A stretch of DNA of 14,142 bases, from the NCBI GenBank assembly GCA_001701135.1, contig DAAN01000028.1:1-14142 (forward strand), read 5' to 3'. Positions 5,044-13,819 of the stretch are shown here, piece by piece (within the stretch, counting starts at the first letter, position 1; each line of letters opens with the position of its first letter). The DNA comes from Bacteroidales bacterium H3. GTDB taxonomy: Bacteria > Bacteroidota > Bacteroidia > Bacteroidales > Muribaculaceae. The translations under genes were made by a program, and so were the position numbers. The notes below the pieces were generated by a model. That model was not told where the DNA came from. It ran no database searches and worked only from the letters and a program-made list of their open reading frames with translations.

Positions 5044-7218
5044 TTATTTGACGGCGATCTTGGCGGTGTGGGTCTGGGAGGTGCCGCGGACGGCGAGGAC
5101 GTAGACTCCGGACTGCAGCGAACGGGTGTCGACCATGGCGGTGTTGCCGTCGGCTGCGAAGGAACCTACATGGAGGCCTGCGGTGTCATAGAGATCTACG
5201 GTGAAACCGTTCTCGCCTGCCACAAACACGCTGTAGCCGCCATCGGTGGCGCTAAGGATGAAGTTCTTGGAGTCGTCGGCAAAGACATTCTCAACCGAAG
5301 CAGCCTCCTCGATGGTCTTCTTCACGGCAGCCAGCACGTCGATGCGGCCTGCGCCCCACTGTATCTTTTCGTCGGAGGTAGCCGACGAAGAGGGTGCCAC
5401 GGCGGTGGATGTGAGGATATTGCGTGCGCGATCAACGGTGAGCGTAGGGTCAGCCTCGAGCATCAGAGCCACGGTGCCCGCGATGAAGGGGCAAGCCATG
5501 GAGGTGCCCTGCATCACAGCCCAGTAGTTGTTCTTCCCCTTGAATGTTGTAGAGGCCGTATAGTTGTCGGCCGAAGGGGAGACATAGTTGTAGCTGTTGA
5601 CAGCTGCGACGATAGCCGAACCGGGAGCGCAGAGGTCGGGCAGGTTTGTACCCTCGAAAGTGGTGCCCCACGACGAGAAGCTGCAGAGTTCATTGCGGTC
5701 GGTGGCGCCTTGAAAGCTGTAGCTGCCGCCGCCTGCCACGGAGAAAGACTTGGCGGAGGTGTAGGCGCCGGCCACGATGATGTTGGAGCCGGTGGCCATG
5801 TCGGAAATCGAGCCGTTGGCGCTGCCCGACGAGGCGCCGGGGATGCCGAGAGTCTCAAACTGGCCGTTGGAGATGGTGGCTAGAATCGAAGCCTTGTTCT
5901 TGCCGGTGACCTTCACGCAGGGCACATAGGATTCGTCGCTGCGGATTGCGGCCATCTTCATGCGCACATAGTAGCGCTTGTTCACCGGGTCGACATTGGC
6001 ATAGACCTGCACCTGCGAACCTCTCACGAAAGCCTTTGCGAAAGTCTCGTCAGAAGTGTCGATCTTGTAGGTCTCGCCTGCGGCGGGAAGTTCATACTCG
6101 GTGAACTTGCCGGTGTTCATATTGTAAAGCATAAACGAGAAGCCGAATGCGTCCTCCAGATTGTACCAGAACTCGGCGCTGACCACTTCACCCTGCACCG
6201 TCGTCGAGATACCGGTGATAGCCTCGGTGTTGAAACGGTTGAAGGAGGGGCTCCATGCACACTTGGTGTCGGCCTCGTTGCCGGCGGCCACACAGATGAT
6301 GGCATCCTCGCCCAGACCGGCCAGATAGCGGCAGAAAGCAGAAGAGCCGTCGTGGGGGCCGACGGTGGAACCTAACGAGAGGTTCACCACAGCGGGTTTG
6401 TTGACCGACTTGGCATAATCGATCACACGCTCCACACCGTCGAGGATATTGTCGTCGTAGAGAATACCGCCGGTCATCACAATATCGGCATCGGAGGCCA
6501 GACCGTAGTAAGGCATAGGCTGGTTTTCCTGCACGCGGCCATTGAGACCGAAAGTCGAGGGACCGTTGTAGCCGCCCGCCATGATTGAGCACACATGAGT
6601 GCCGTGGGTCCAGCCGCTGTAGTCGGTGCCGGCCTTGGCAATCTCTTCGGGGGTAATATAGGAAGCTGATGGCTCGCCGGCCACCCCTTCGGTCATATAG
6701 TAATAAACCTGCTTCACGCGGTTGGCCGTCTGGTCGGCGTTCTGGAAAGCCACATGATTGGGGTCGAGACCCTGGTCCATAAGGCCGGCGACAACGCCCG
6801 CGCCCTTGTAGGCCTTTGTCAGGCCGGCTCCGGTGCCGTCGAGCACAGGGTTGGCGTTGGCCACGTTGCGGGCAAAATACATCATAGGCTCCTGCTTGCC
6901 ACCCTTGTCGATGCTGACCACCGATTCAAGAGCAGCCATAGCCTCCATCTGCGATGGGGTGGCGCTGACGATAGCCACGTCGGCGCGGAAACGTTTCACC
7001 TCCACACCGAGAGCCTTGATCTCATCGACGGCATCGGGCGAGGCTACAGTCACCATCAGCGTCACAGGCAGCTCGGCAGCCTCTGCACCGGCGGCCGACA
7101 CCTTGGCGGCGTGGCGGTAGTTTTCAACAATCGAGGCTGCGTCCATATTGTATTTCGACTGACCGAACGCCACGACGGGTGTTAAAAGCAGGGAAAATTT
7201 AAGTAAATTTTTTAACAT
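5044..7218 (-). CDS. Secreted subtilisin-like (S8) serine protease with C-terminal sorting-type domain
   Basis: Endopeptidase of the subtilase clan. Numbering from the ATG at 7218 (724 residues), it has a signal peptide at 1-19 (MLKNLLKFSLLL, ending AFG/Q) and an N-terminal I9-like propeptide region at ~50-107 (VTLMVTVASPDAVDEIKALG). Catalytic Asp148 lies in GLMDQGLDPNH, His205 in HGTHV, oxyanion Asn314 in AAGNEA and Ser573 in GTSMACP. The conserved FSSWGTT and DLCAPGSAI also precede the serine. An extra beta-rich segment at ~330-455 lies between Asn and Ser. A C-terminal beta domain at ~640-724 (VDLYDTAGLHVGSF, SLQSGVYVLAV, AKIAVK) resembles type A sorting domains of the type IX system. ATG at 7233 would add five residues but begins only five bases from a large hairpin, so I prefer 7218. 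It is fourth in the susC operon direction. Likely exported and surface-anchored or released. Confidence 0.93.
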   Translation of the reverse strand: MLKNLLKFSLLLTPVVAFGQSKYNMDAASIVENYRHAAKVSAAGAEAAELPVTLMVTVASPDAVDEIKALGVEVKRFRADVAIVSATPSQMEAMAALESVVSIDKGGKQEPMMYFARNVANANPVLDGTGAGLTKAYKGAGVVAGLMDQGLDPNHVAFQNADQTANRVKQVYYYMTEGVAGEPSASYITPEEIAKAGTDYSGWTHGTHVCSIMAGGYNGPSTFGLNGRVQENQPMPYYGLASDADIVMTGGILYDDNILDGVERVIDYAKSVNKPAVVNLSLGSTVGPHDGSSAFCRYLAGLGEDAIICVAAGNEADTKCAWSPSFNRFNTEAITGISTTVQGEVVSAEFWYNLEDAFGFSFMLYNMNTGKFTEYELPAAGETYKIDTSDETFAKAFVRGSQVQVYANVDPVNKRYYVRMKMAAIRSDESYVPCVKVTGKNKASILATISNGQFETLGIPGASSGSANGSISDMATGSNIIVAGAYTSAKSFSVAGGGSYSFQGATDRNELCSFSSWGTTFEGTNLPDLCAPGSAIVAAVNSYNYVSPSADNYTASTTFKGKNNYWAVMQGTSMACPFIAGTVALMLEADPTLTVDRARNILTSTAVAPSSSATSDEKIQWGAGRIDVLAAVKKTIEEAASVENVFADDSKNFILSATDGGYSVFVAGENGFTVDLYDTAGLHVGSFAADGNTAMVDTRSLQSGVYVLAVRGTSQTHTAKIAVK

Positions 7219-7238
7219 CTTATATCTTAACATTTAAC

Positions 7239-7287
7239 GACAATCAGCGAGTCGCCGGCCTGAAGGCCGGGCAACTCGCTTATTGTC
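7239..7287 (-). promoter_or_regulatory. Large hairpin between the third lipoprotein gene and the protease
   Basis: The stem is built of GACAAT/ATTGTC, a one-base mismatch, AGCGAGT/ACTCGCT, a small internal loop, then CCGGCC/GGCCGG closed by TGAA. It occupies over half of the 101-base gap and its foot is 20 bases from the preferred protease start. On the minus strand it is followed by GTTAAATGTTAAG, with no long T-run. It could be a partial terminator, a processing or stability element that uncouples protease levels from the upstream genes, or a translational control structure. Confidence 0.65.
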
Positions 7288-7319
7288 ATGAGTTATAGGG
7301 AAAAACTACTCTCTACGAC

Positions 7320-8960
7320 TTAGTGGAGCGATTTACTGTAATACTCGACTACACGTTGACGCTTCATCTCGGCTGCGGGGAGCAGCTGTGCCTTCTTGGC
7401 TACAGGCGAGAGAGCGAGAGGACCGTGACCGTTGAAAGCGGTTGTCGAGGCAGTCTTGGCATTGGCCGAAGCTGATGCGGGAGCGCTGGGGAGAACGAGT
7501 TTCCAGACGTAGGGATCCTGTATTACTTTTGCAATCTGACCATTGAGAACGAAAGCATAGATCGTGCTCTTAGGTTTGGACTGGAACACACCGTTCTCGA
7601 AGGTATCGTTGAGACCTGCGGCGATAACGTCGGCAGGAGTTGCGGGATCTTCGCCGCCAGTGACCATATAGGCATAGTTGCAAATATAGAGCGAGCCGGT
7701 CTGAGCACCCAAGTTAATGCCGGTGGCCTGAAGTTCTATATTCAAGCATTCGGGGTCGGTTGCATCAATCTCGATATACTTGTCGCCGGAGTAGTCAAGA
7801 CCGTAGGGGCATATACCCTTTTTGTAGGGGTTCATGATGCGGTACATATTGGGATCACCGCCAAACTGAGCCACCTCAACCTCATAAACGGGGATATCTT
7901 CCTGGGTCTCGTCATCGTCCATAAAGACGAGAGGATAGAGGATGCCGTCGGTGAACTGACCCTTGCCGATAACGGTCCATACAGTCGAGGGATCGACATA
8001 CATCTCATATCCGGGGAGGATGATGCGGAACTCACCGTCGGGATTCGAGTAGTATACTTTGCCGGGAAGACCTGAGAAAGAAGCATACCACATCTGAACT
8101 CCAAAGGATATATTGCCTTGGCTGAGAGTGCCATAGGATTTGCCTTCCGGAGTATAACCATCTGCAAGATCATAGTTTGCAACACCAGTAAGCATGATAT
8201 CGCCATCGCCGAGCGTGAGACCAGTGAAGTACCAGGGATCGGACTTGTCAGCACCGAGAGCTACACCGTCCTCATCACACATAATAACCTGATTGGGCTT
8301 GCTGATGTTGAAGTACATGTAGTGGTGCTCGGAAGTATCGTACATACCATCCTCATAGTAAGGCCATACGGGTCCGTAGGGGTCTACTACGCGGATAATC
8401 TTGTCGTTGACAGGATTGGTCTCGATCTTCACATCATAAGGAACAGCGTCCAGACCGTAGAGCGGAGCAACAAGACCGTCGTAGAACTCAGCGGTGGTTT
8501 CGCCGTTAGCACCGACCATGGGATTCCAGGGATTGTAGTTGAAGCGGTAGGAGATCTTGTCGGTATAGTAGGGAGTAACCACGCCGTTGCCTACCGATAC
8601 GGTGACGGCATAGTCGGTGCGGGCCTGCACCTTGGTCATATCCACGCCTACAACTATTGTCGACTCCTTTGAACCAGAGGCAAAAGTAACGTTGGCGGGG
8701 AAGGTGAAACCGTTCTGGTTCGGGGTTACCTGAGCTTTTACAGGCACGGTGAGGGCTGCGCCGGCATCCTTGCGGTAGATGGGGATTTCGATGGTCGTGG
8801 TGTTTTCGTTCACCTCAATCTCGTTGTTGTCCTCGTAGGAGAAGTAGACAGGCAGAGATTCAGGGACTTCAGCGGGATCGTATTTGGGTTCCTCATCGGT
8901 GCAGGCACCGAGAGAGAACGCCAGAGCCGCCATGGTGAAAAGTCGGAATATATTTTTCAT
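7320..8960 (-). CDS. Surface lipoprotein in the SusE/F position, beta-rich
   Basis: A 546-residue lipoprotein. The signal peptide ends in the lipobox SLGAC with lipidated Cys20. It is followed by TDEEPK, an acidic stretch like those that direct Bacteroidetes lipoproteins to the cell surface. Residues ~35-132 (YEDNNEIEVNENTTTIEIPI to TDYAVTVSVGNG) have the pattern of a Calx-beta-like sandwich, as in many SusE-position proteins. Residues ~140-490 are aromatic-, glycine- and aspartate-rich beta sequence (YYEDGMYDTSEHHYMYFNIS and similar) that I cannot assign to a family. The C-terminal 55 residues are alanine/serine-rich and end basic (AEMKRQRVVEYYSKSLH). The start is 14 bases after the susD-like stop, so the genes are co-transcribed. 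In Sus-type systems this position is taken by ligand-binding accessory proteins; the ligand here is unknown. Confidence 0.85.
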   Translation of the reverse strand: MKNIFRLFTMAALAFSLGACTDEEPKYDPAEVPESLPVYFSYEDNNEIEVNENTTTIEIPIYRKDAGAALTVPVKAQVTPNQNGFTFPANVTFASGSKESTIVVGVDMTKVQARTDYAVTVSVGNGVVTPYYTDKISYRFNYNPWNPMVGANGETTAEFYDGLVAPLYGLDAVPYDVKIETNPVNDKIIRVVDPYGPVWPYYEDGMYDTSEHHYMYFNISKPNQVIMCDEDGVALGADKSDPWYFTGLTLGDGDIMLTGVANYDLADGYTPEGKSYGTLSQGNISFGVQMWYASFSGLPGKVYYSNPDGEFRIILPGYEMYVDPSTVWTVIGKGQFTDGILYPLVFMDDDETQEDIPVYEVEVAQFGGDPNMYRIMNPYKKGICPYGLDYSGDKYIEIDATDPECLNIELQATGINLGAQTGSLYICNYAYMVTGGEDPATPADVIAAGLNDTFENGVFQSKPKSTIYAFVLNGQIAKVIQDPYVWKLVLPSAPASASANAKTASTTAFNGHGPLALSPVAKKAQLLPAAEMKRQRVVEYYSKSLH

Positions 8961-8974
8961 TGTCGGTTGAGGTC

Positions 8975-10579
8975 TTAAATATTGTCAAGAGAAGTGAACT
9001 TGCCGCCGATGTTGGGGTTGAGCCAGCCTTCTACGCCTTTGTTGTAGTTGGCCTCGTAGTCAACGAAGGGCCAGGTGGTCCAGCCGGGACGGCCTACAGT
9101 GTTGAAGCGGCTTGTCTCAGGCCAGTTGGTGCCGGGATAGGCGCGGGTCACAGAGATATTCAGACGCTTGATGTCGAAGAAAGTCTGACCTTCGCCCCAA
9201 AGCTCGATGCTCTTCTGTTTGAAGATCTCTTCGATAAGCGACTGCTGATTGTTGGCCGGATTTACATATTCTGCATAGCGGTATGTCTTCATGAAGTTCT
9301 CGAGAGCGGCCTTGCCCTGGGCATAGTTGGTGTGGGCAAGAGCCTCGGCCTTGATAAAGTGCATCTCCTCAACACGCATCAGGGGGATTGCAATAGCAAA
9401 GGTGACAGTATAGTCGTTGGTCACACCCTGACCGCAACGGAATTTGATGGAGGTATAGGGTGCAAGTGACGCACCTTTCGAAGAATTGAGGTAAGGAATC
9501 TGATTGGCAAGAGGAGAACCGGCAGGAGCCTTGAAGAGCAGTTTGCGCCAGTCATTGTCGGGAATCGATGAATAGAAGTTTTTATCGACAAGAGGAGTGC
9601 AATTGTACTTGCCGGCATAACCGATTGTGGCTTCGGAAACCATAAAGGAGCCCCAGCCGCTAACTGCATCGTCATTACCTTCAATCTGAAGGCCCCAAAG
9701 CCATGCAGATGGAGTCATATCGTTGAAACCGGACTTGGGATCGAGATACTGGGCGCGGGTGAGAGGAGTTGCGCCACTGGTGGTGATAGCCAGATCGGCC
9801 TCCTTGGCGGCATTGGCATAATCCTCGTCCCACATATAAACGCGGGCTTTGATGCCGTGAGCCACTGCTTCGGAAGGAAGGTCCTTGGAGGCGGGAGCCA
9901 CACCCGATTTCTTAAAGAGAGCGATAGCCTCGTCGAGCTGACCGAGCAGATAGTTGCGCATATCGTCATGCTTCATGCGGGGATTGTTGTCGGGATCGGT
10001 GACACCGTCGATGGTGACAGGAACGGTAAGACCGGTGATATCATTGCCCGACTTGTTGATGGGGCTGATATTGTCGCTGGGGAGATACTCGTAAGTGCGT
10101 GCCATATCGAGCAGGACTGAAGCGCGATAGGTCATGGCCTGTGCGAGCATGCTTTGATGAGCGGCGTTATCGGTATTGGCATCTACAGCGGCGATCATCG
10201 ATTCGCAGGTGCGCACCTCGAAGTTGTAGAAATACCAGTTGAGCTGCGAAATCAGATACTCGTCATCAAGAGTCATGGTGACGTTCTGATAATGGAAGAA
10301 ATGCTGGTAACCATTGTAGGGCTGAATGAAGTCGCCACACATCACGTTGCGGCCTATCATGATGGAGGGATATCCGAAGTCAAATGCGTAAGTGGACCAC
10401 ACGTGGTATTTCTTCATGTAGGCAGGCATGGCTTTGAGCATGGCCTCGAGACCCTTGTCGGAGCCGTTGAGCTGCTCCTGAGTGACCTGATTTGTAGGCT
10501 CTGTCTCGTCGATGCAGGAGGAGAGAGCAATCGACGCTGCCACAGCGCAGAGAAGAGCCGGTCGGAATAAATATTTCAT
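8975..10579 (-). CDS. susD-like: SusD/RagB-family surface lipoprotein (substrate-capture lid)
   Basis: A 534-residue SusD-family protein that forms the hinged lid over a SusC transporter and captures the substrate at the outer membrane. The signal peptide ends LSSC with lipidated Cys22, followed by IDETEP, an acidic surface-export type signal. The TPR-like helical core is visible at ~115-280, including MTYRASVLLDMARTYEYLP, HGIKARVYMWDEDYANAAKE and the surrounding helices. The C-terminal family signatures are RVEEMHFIKAEAL and IELWGEGQTFFDIKRL at ~458-473. Length is typical. It starts 24 bases after the susC-like stop and ends 14 bases before the next lipoprotein. Substrate class cannot be read from the sequence; the protease neighbour suggests peptides, as for RagB, but this is inference. 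Confidence 0.95.
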   Translation of the reverse strand: MKYLFRPALLCAVAASIALSSCIDETEPTNQVTQEQLNGSDKGLEAMLKAMPAYMKKYHVWSTYAFDFGYPSIMIGRNVMCGDFIQPYNGYQHFFHYQNVTMTLDDEYLISQLNWYFYNFEVRTCESMIAAVDANTDNAAHQSMLAQAMTYRASVLLDMARTYEYLPSDNISPINKSGNDITGLTVPVTIDGVTDPDNNPRMKHDDMRNYLLGQLDEAIALFKKSGVAPASKDLPSEAVAHGIKARVYMWDEDYANAAKEADLAITTSGATPLTRAQYLDPKSGFNDMTPSAWLWGLQIEGNDDAVSGWGSFMVSEATIGYAGKYNCTPLVDKNFYSSIPDNDWRKLLFKAPAGSPLANQIPYLNSSKGASLAPYTSIKFRCGQGVTNDYTVTFAIAIPLMRVEEMHFIKAEALAHTNYAQGKAALENFMKTYRYAEYVNPANNQQSLIEEIFKQKSIELWGEGQTFFDIKRLNISVTRAYPGTNWPETSRFNTVGRPGWTTWPFVDYEANYNKGVEGWLNPNIGGKFTSLDNI

Positions 10580-10603
10580 ATTGATAACTTGCTCTGAGGT
10601 TGA

Positions 10604-13600
10604 TTAGAAAGTGAGTGTTAAGCCGCCGGTGAAGGTGCGGATAGGCGAATAGAAGGCGTTGGTGGTTTCACCGGTGATGCTCTGACGGGGATCAAGACCC
10701 TGACGCTTCGACCAAAGCCATACATTCTCGGCTGCGAAGTAAACGCGGAGCTTCTGAACGAAGAACTTCTGAGTGAGTTTAACGGGGAGAGTGTAGCCGA
10801 AGTTGATGTTCTGGAGGCTCAGGTAGGAAGCGCTGGTGAGGAAGCGGTTGGAGGTGGAGATGTCATCGTCGCCGAAACGCCAGCGGGGGATGTCGCTGTT
10901 GGGGTTTTCGGGAGTCCATGCCTTGAGTACATCGGCGTGGAATGCGCTACCGGCATTGTTTGCGTTGGGGGTCACCATGTAGCTCTTGTAGCCGGAGTCC
11001 ATCACCTTACCGCCGAGACCGTAGGCGAAGTCCATCGAGAAGTCGAAATCGCGGAAAGTGAGAGTGGTGCCGAAACCGCCATAAACATCGTTAAGGGCGG
11101 TGCCGTTAAGGTACTGTGTGGGGTCTTCCTTATAGGTGACTTTCTCACGACCGGTAATATTGCCGTCGGCATCCTTGATATCTTTCCAGTACATGCCTTC
11201 ACCGGTTTCGGGGTTGACGCCAGCCCAGTCGTAGCAATACCATGTGTACATGGGGAGACCTTCGCCCTGGAAGTAACCGCCGGAAGCGGAGCCTTCATGA
11301 CCTTCGACAGTCATGTTTCTATTTGTTTCGGGGAGCTTGACGATGCGGTTGCGCAGATAGGTAAGGTTGAAATTGAGGGTCCAGGTCCAGTCGTTGGTGG
11401 AGATAACGGTGCCGTTCAACTGAAGTTCAAGACCGGAGTTAGACATATCACCGAAATTCTGCCAGATATTGGAGTAACCGGTGGATGCGGCCAGGGGTTT
11501 CTTATAGAGCATGCCGTGTGTCTTGCGGTAGAAGTAGTCCACCTCACCGGTGAGTCGGTAGTTGAAGAGCGAGAATTCCACGCCGGTGTTGAAGTTGGAG
11601 TTCTTCTCCCAGGTGATTTCGGGGTTACCCTTTACGGTGGAGGGTGAGAGACCGGGCTTGTCGCCTACGTTGACCACGCTGTAACGGTTGGTGTAGAGGT
11701 AATAAGGAATACCGTCGTTACCCTGCTCGCCGAACGAAATCTTGTATTTGAGTTCGTTCACCCAATCGGCGTTAAAGAAAGATTCCTTGGAGATAATCCA
11801 GGCAGCGCCGACCGACCAGAAGTTACCCCAGCGGTGGTCGGGGTGGAACTTAGAGGATGCGTCGCGACGGTAGGAAGCGTTGGCAAAATATTTCGAAGCG
11901 TAGTCATACTGCGCCTGGAAGAGCCAGCCTTCGTTGTTGTAGGCTCCGGAAGCGGAGGCCATGGTACCGTCGACAACAGCGTTGTCGAGTTCTGCTATAT
12001 AGGGGAGGAAAAGCTGGGTGCGGCTGGCATCCAACGACGAGGAGCGCTCGTAGGTATTTTCGTGACCTGCAAGAGCGGCAACATTGTGGTCGCCGAAGGA
12101 GTGGCTCCAGTTGAGCAGCTGCTGATAGGTTGCGATGGTATGACGGTCGTGGCTTACCGAGACAGAACCACCCTGTGATTCATAAGTAGGCAGATAAGGG
12201 CTGCCGAGGAACTGGCCGCGGTATTCATCAACATAAACGTTGTTTTTCGAAGTGAAGCGGAAATCCTTGAGGAAACGGATCTCAACGGTACCGGTGGCAC
12301 GGAATGTGTTGCCGGTGGTGAGGTTGGTATTGTAAAGTGTACCCGACATACCGTTGGCACCGCCACTGCCACCGGCAGGACGTTTGAGGCCAGCGTTCTG
12401 GCCGTCGCCGTAATCAAACATGAGCATACCGGCGGTGTTGAGCATCTGCCTGCCGTTGCCATAACGAAGATACATGGGATAGATGGGAGCCATGGTGATG
12501 GCCTGAGCCAGAGGGCTGGACACTGCGGTTGACGAGCCGTCCTGCGACATGGCTTTGTTGTCGTAGTGGGCATAGGAGAGGTCGCCGCCTACCTTCAGCC
12601 AGCTCTTGATCTGCGAGTTTGCAGCCAGACGGCCGGTGAAGCGCTCGTAGCTGGTGTTCTTGATGATACCTTCATTCTTCAGGTAGCCGAACGATGCGAA
12701 GAAGTCGCCCTTCTCACCCGCATTGGTTGCCGAGATGTTGTATTCCTGACGAAGACCCGAGGAGTAGGTATCGTCGAGCCAGTTGTCGGGATAGAGATAG
12801 AATTCCTCACCATTGTAATTAACCATGCGGCCGAGGGTGGCACGGGGGTTGAGGCGACCGTTCTGCCCGATAAAGAGTTCGCCTTCGGGCACGTTGTAGA
12901 CCTGATAACCCAGACCTGTACCGTTACCGTAGATCATATTGGCATTGGCCATGCGGCAGGCACCTTCGGCGCTCATACCCTGTGCGATGTAATTGTTATA
13001 GAGGGCGCTATAGTATGTCTCGTAGTAGAGAGCGGGATCCTTGATGGTGTTGTAGTCCTGCTGGGCGCGGGTGTTGGCACCCCACTTGGCGTCGAGGGTG
13101 ATGCTGCCTCCCTGACCGGCTTTGCCGCGCTTGGTGGTGATGAAGATCACACCGTTGGCACCGCGGGCACCATAGAGGGCGTTGGCGGCGGCGTCGGTCG
13201 ATACGGTCAGCGACTCTATATCGTTGGGGTTGATGGCGGAAATATCACCTGTGAAGGGGATACCGTCGAGCACATAGAGAGGATCGTTGTTCACGTTCTT
13301 GTTAACCGAGGAGATACCGCGGATGCGGATGGCGGAAGGACCGCTGCCGGGCTGACCGGAGTTGGAGAACATCTGCAGACCGGGAGCCTTGCCGTTGAGC
13401 GACGAGAGCACGTTGGTGACGGTGCTCTTCTCGATCTGCTCGGCCGAGACGACAGCTGCGGTACCGGTGAAGGCCTGACGGGTTGACTGACCGTAAGCGG
13501 TGACAATCACGTCAGAAAGAACGTTGGCGGCGGGGTCGAGCTTGATGACCATTTTGCCCGATGTGATGTCGACGGTCTTGGATGCCATACCGACATACGA

Positions 13601-13819
13601 AATCGTGAGCTTATGAACGTTCTGAGGCACTGAAATAGAGAAGTTGCCGTCGATGTCGGCGGCAACGCCGGTACCACCTCCGACGGGCTGCACGGTAGCA
13701 CCGGACAGCGGCTCATCGTCGGCAGCCGACACGACAGTACCTGTCACCGTGCGGTTCTGGGCGAAAGCCACAGCCACAGCGAGGGCAACTGTCATGAGAA
13801 GTGAAAACAGTTTTTTCAT
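10604..13819 (-). CDS. susC-like: SusC/RagA-family TonB-dependent outer-membrane transporter
   Basis: A 1071-residue outer-membrane importer energised by TonB, acting with the SusD-like lipoprotein encoded next. The signal peptide is ~1-20 (MKKLFSLLMT, AFA/Q). A carboxypeptidase-regulatory-like domain at ~24-95 contains VTGTVVSAADDEPLSGATV and DGNFSISV. The segment DVIVTAYG (~103-110) precedes the plug at ~113-235, with SAIRIRGISS, DPLYVLDGIPF, NPNDIESLTVS and ALYGARGANGVIFITTKRG. The rest is a 22-strand-type barrel ending in aromatic TFTGGLTLTF, the usual assembly signal. No STN domain precedes the plug, so regulation through an anti-sigma factor partner is not indicated. It is the first gene of the operon, with a candidate promoter about 180 bases upstream. 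Confidence 0.96.
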   Translation of the reverse strand: MKKLFSLLMTVALAVAVAFAQNRTVTGTVVSAADDEPLSGATVQPVGGGTGVAADIDGNFSISVPQNVHKLTISYVGMASKTVDITSGKMVIKLDPAANVLSDVIVTAYGQSTRQAFTGTAAVVSAEQIEKSTVTNVLSSLNGKAPGLQMFSNSGQPGSGPSAIRIRGISSVNKNVNNDPLYVLDGIPFTGDISAINPNDIESLTVSTDAAANALYGARGANGVIFITTKRGKAGQGGSITLDAKWGANTRAQQDYNTIKDPALYYETYYSALYNNYIAQGMSAEGACRMANANMIYGNGTGLGYQVYNVPEGELFIGQNGRLNPRATLGRMVNYNGEEFYLYPDNWLDDTYSSGLRQEYNISATNAGEKGDFFASFGYLKNEGIIKNTSYERFTGRLAANSQIKSWLKVGGDLSYAHYDNKAMSQDGSSTAVSSPLAQAITMAPIYPMYLRYGNGRQMLNTAGMLMFDYGDGQNAGLKRPAGGSGGANGMSGTLYNTNLTTGNTFRATGTVEIRFLKDFRFTSKNNVYVDEYRGQFLGSPYLPTYESQGGSVSVSHDRHTIATYQQLLNWSHSFGDHNVAALAGHENTYERSSSLDASRTQLFLPYIAELDNAVVDGTMASASGAYNNEGWLFQAQYDYASKYFANASYRRDASSKFHPDHRWGNFWSVGAAWIISKESFFNADWVNELKYKISFGEQGNDGIPYYLYTNRYSVVNVGDKPGLSPSTVKGNPEITWEKNSNFNTGVEFSLFNYRLTGEVDYFYRKTHGMLYKKPLAASTGYSNIWQNFGDMSNSGLELQLNGTVISTNDWTWTLNFNLTYLRNRIVKLPETNRNMTVEGHEGSASGGYFQGEGLPMYTWYCYDWAGVNPETGEGMYWKDIKDADGNITGREKVTYKEDPTQYLNGTALNDVYGGFGTTLTFRDFDFSMDFAYGLGGKVMDSGYKSYMVTPNANNAGSAFHADVLKAWTPENPNSDIPRWRFGDDDISTSNRFLTSASYLSLQNINFGYTLPVKLTQKFFVQKLRVYFAAENVWLWSKRQGLDPRQSITGETTNAFYSPIRTFTGGLTLTF

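Larger units (their letters stand above)
4912..5056. repeat. Short repetitive element bounded by 16-bp direct repeats
   Basis: TTGTTATTTGACGGCG occurs at 4912-4927 and again, identically, at 5041-5056, exactly 129 bases apart. The right copy is the end of the protease gene: on the minus strand it reads the last codons GCC GTC AAA, the TAA stop and CAA. Between the copies lie two GC-rich hairpin units and a palindrome CTCCATGGAG (4943-4952). This looks like an inserted or duplicated short non-coding element that kept the gene's end intact. The 42 codons between the two stops are open but read as low-complexity sequence. Confidence 0.6.

Noticed and set aside
4919..5104. A 61-codon + strand frame across the hairpin repeats
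   Set aside because: It is composed mainly of repeat sequence and the antisense end of the protease gene.
5038..5883. A 281-codon open frame on the + strand antisense to the protease
   Set aside because: It lies entirely opposite a protease with complete catalytic motifs; its glycine-, alanine- and valine-rich translation is what GC-rich antisense frames produce. No start region or family match.
12566..13486. A 306-codon open frame on the + strand antisense to the SusC-like gene
   Set aside because: Same artefact: it mirrors the codon pattern of the confirmed transporter gene and shows no domain of its own. Other antisense frames across 8118-12178 were rejected for the same reason.
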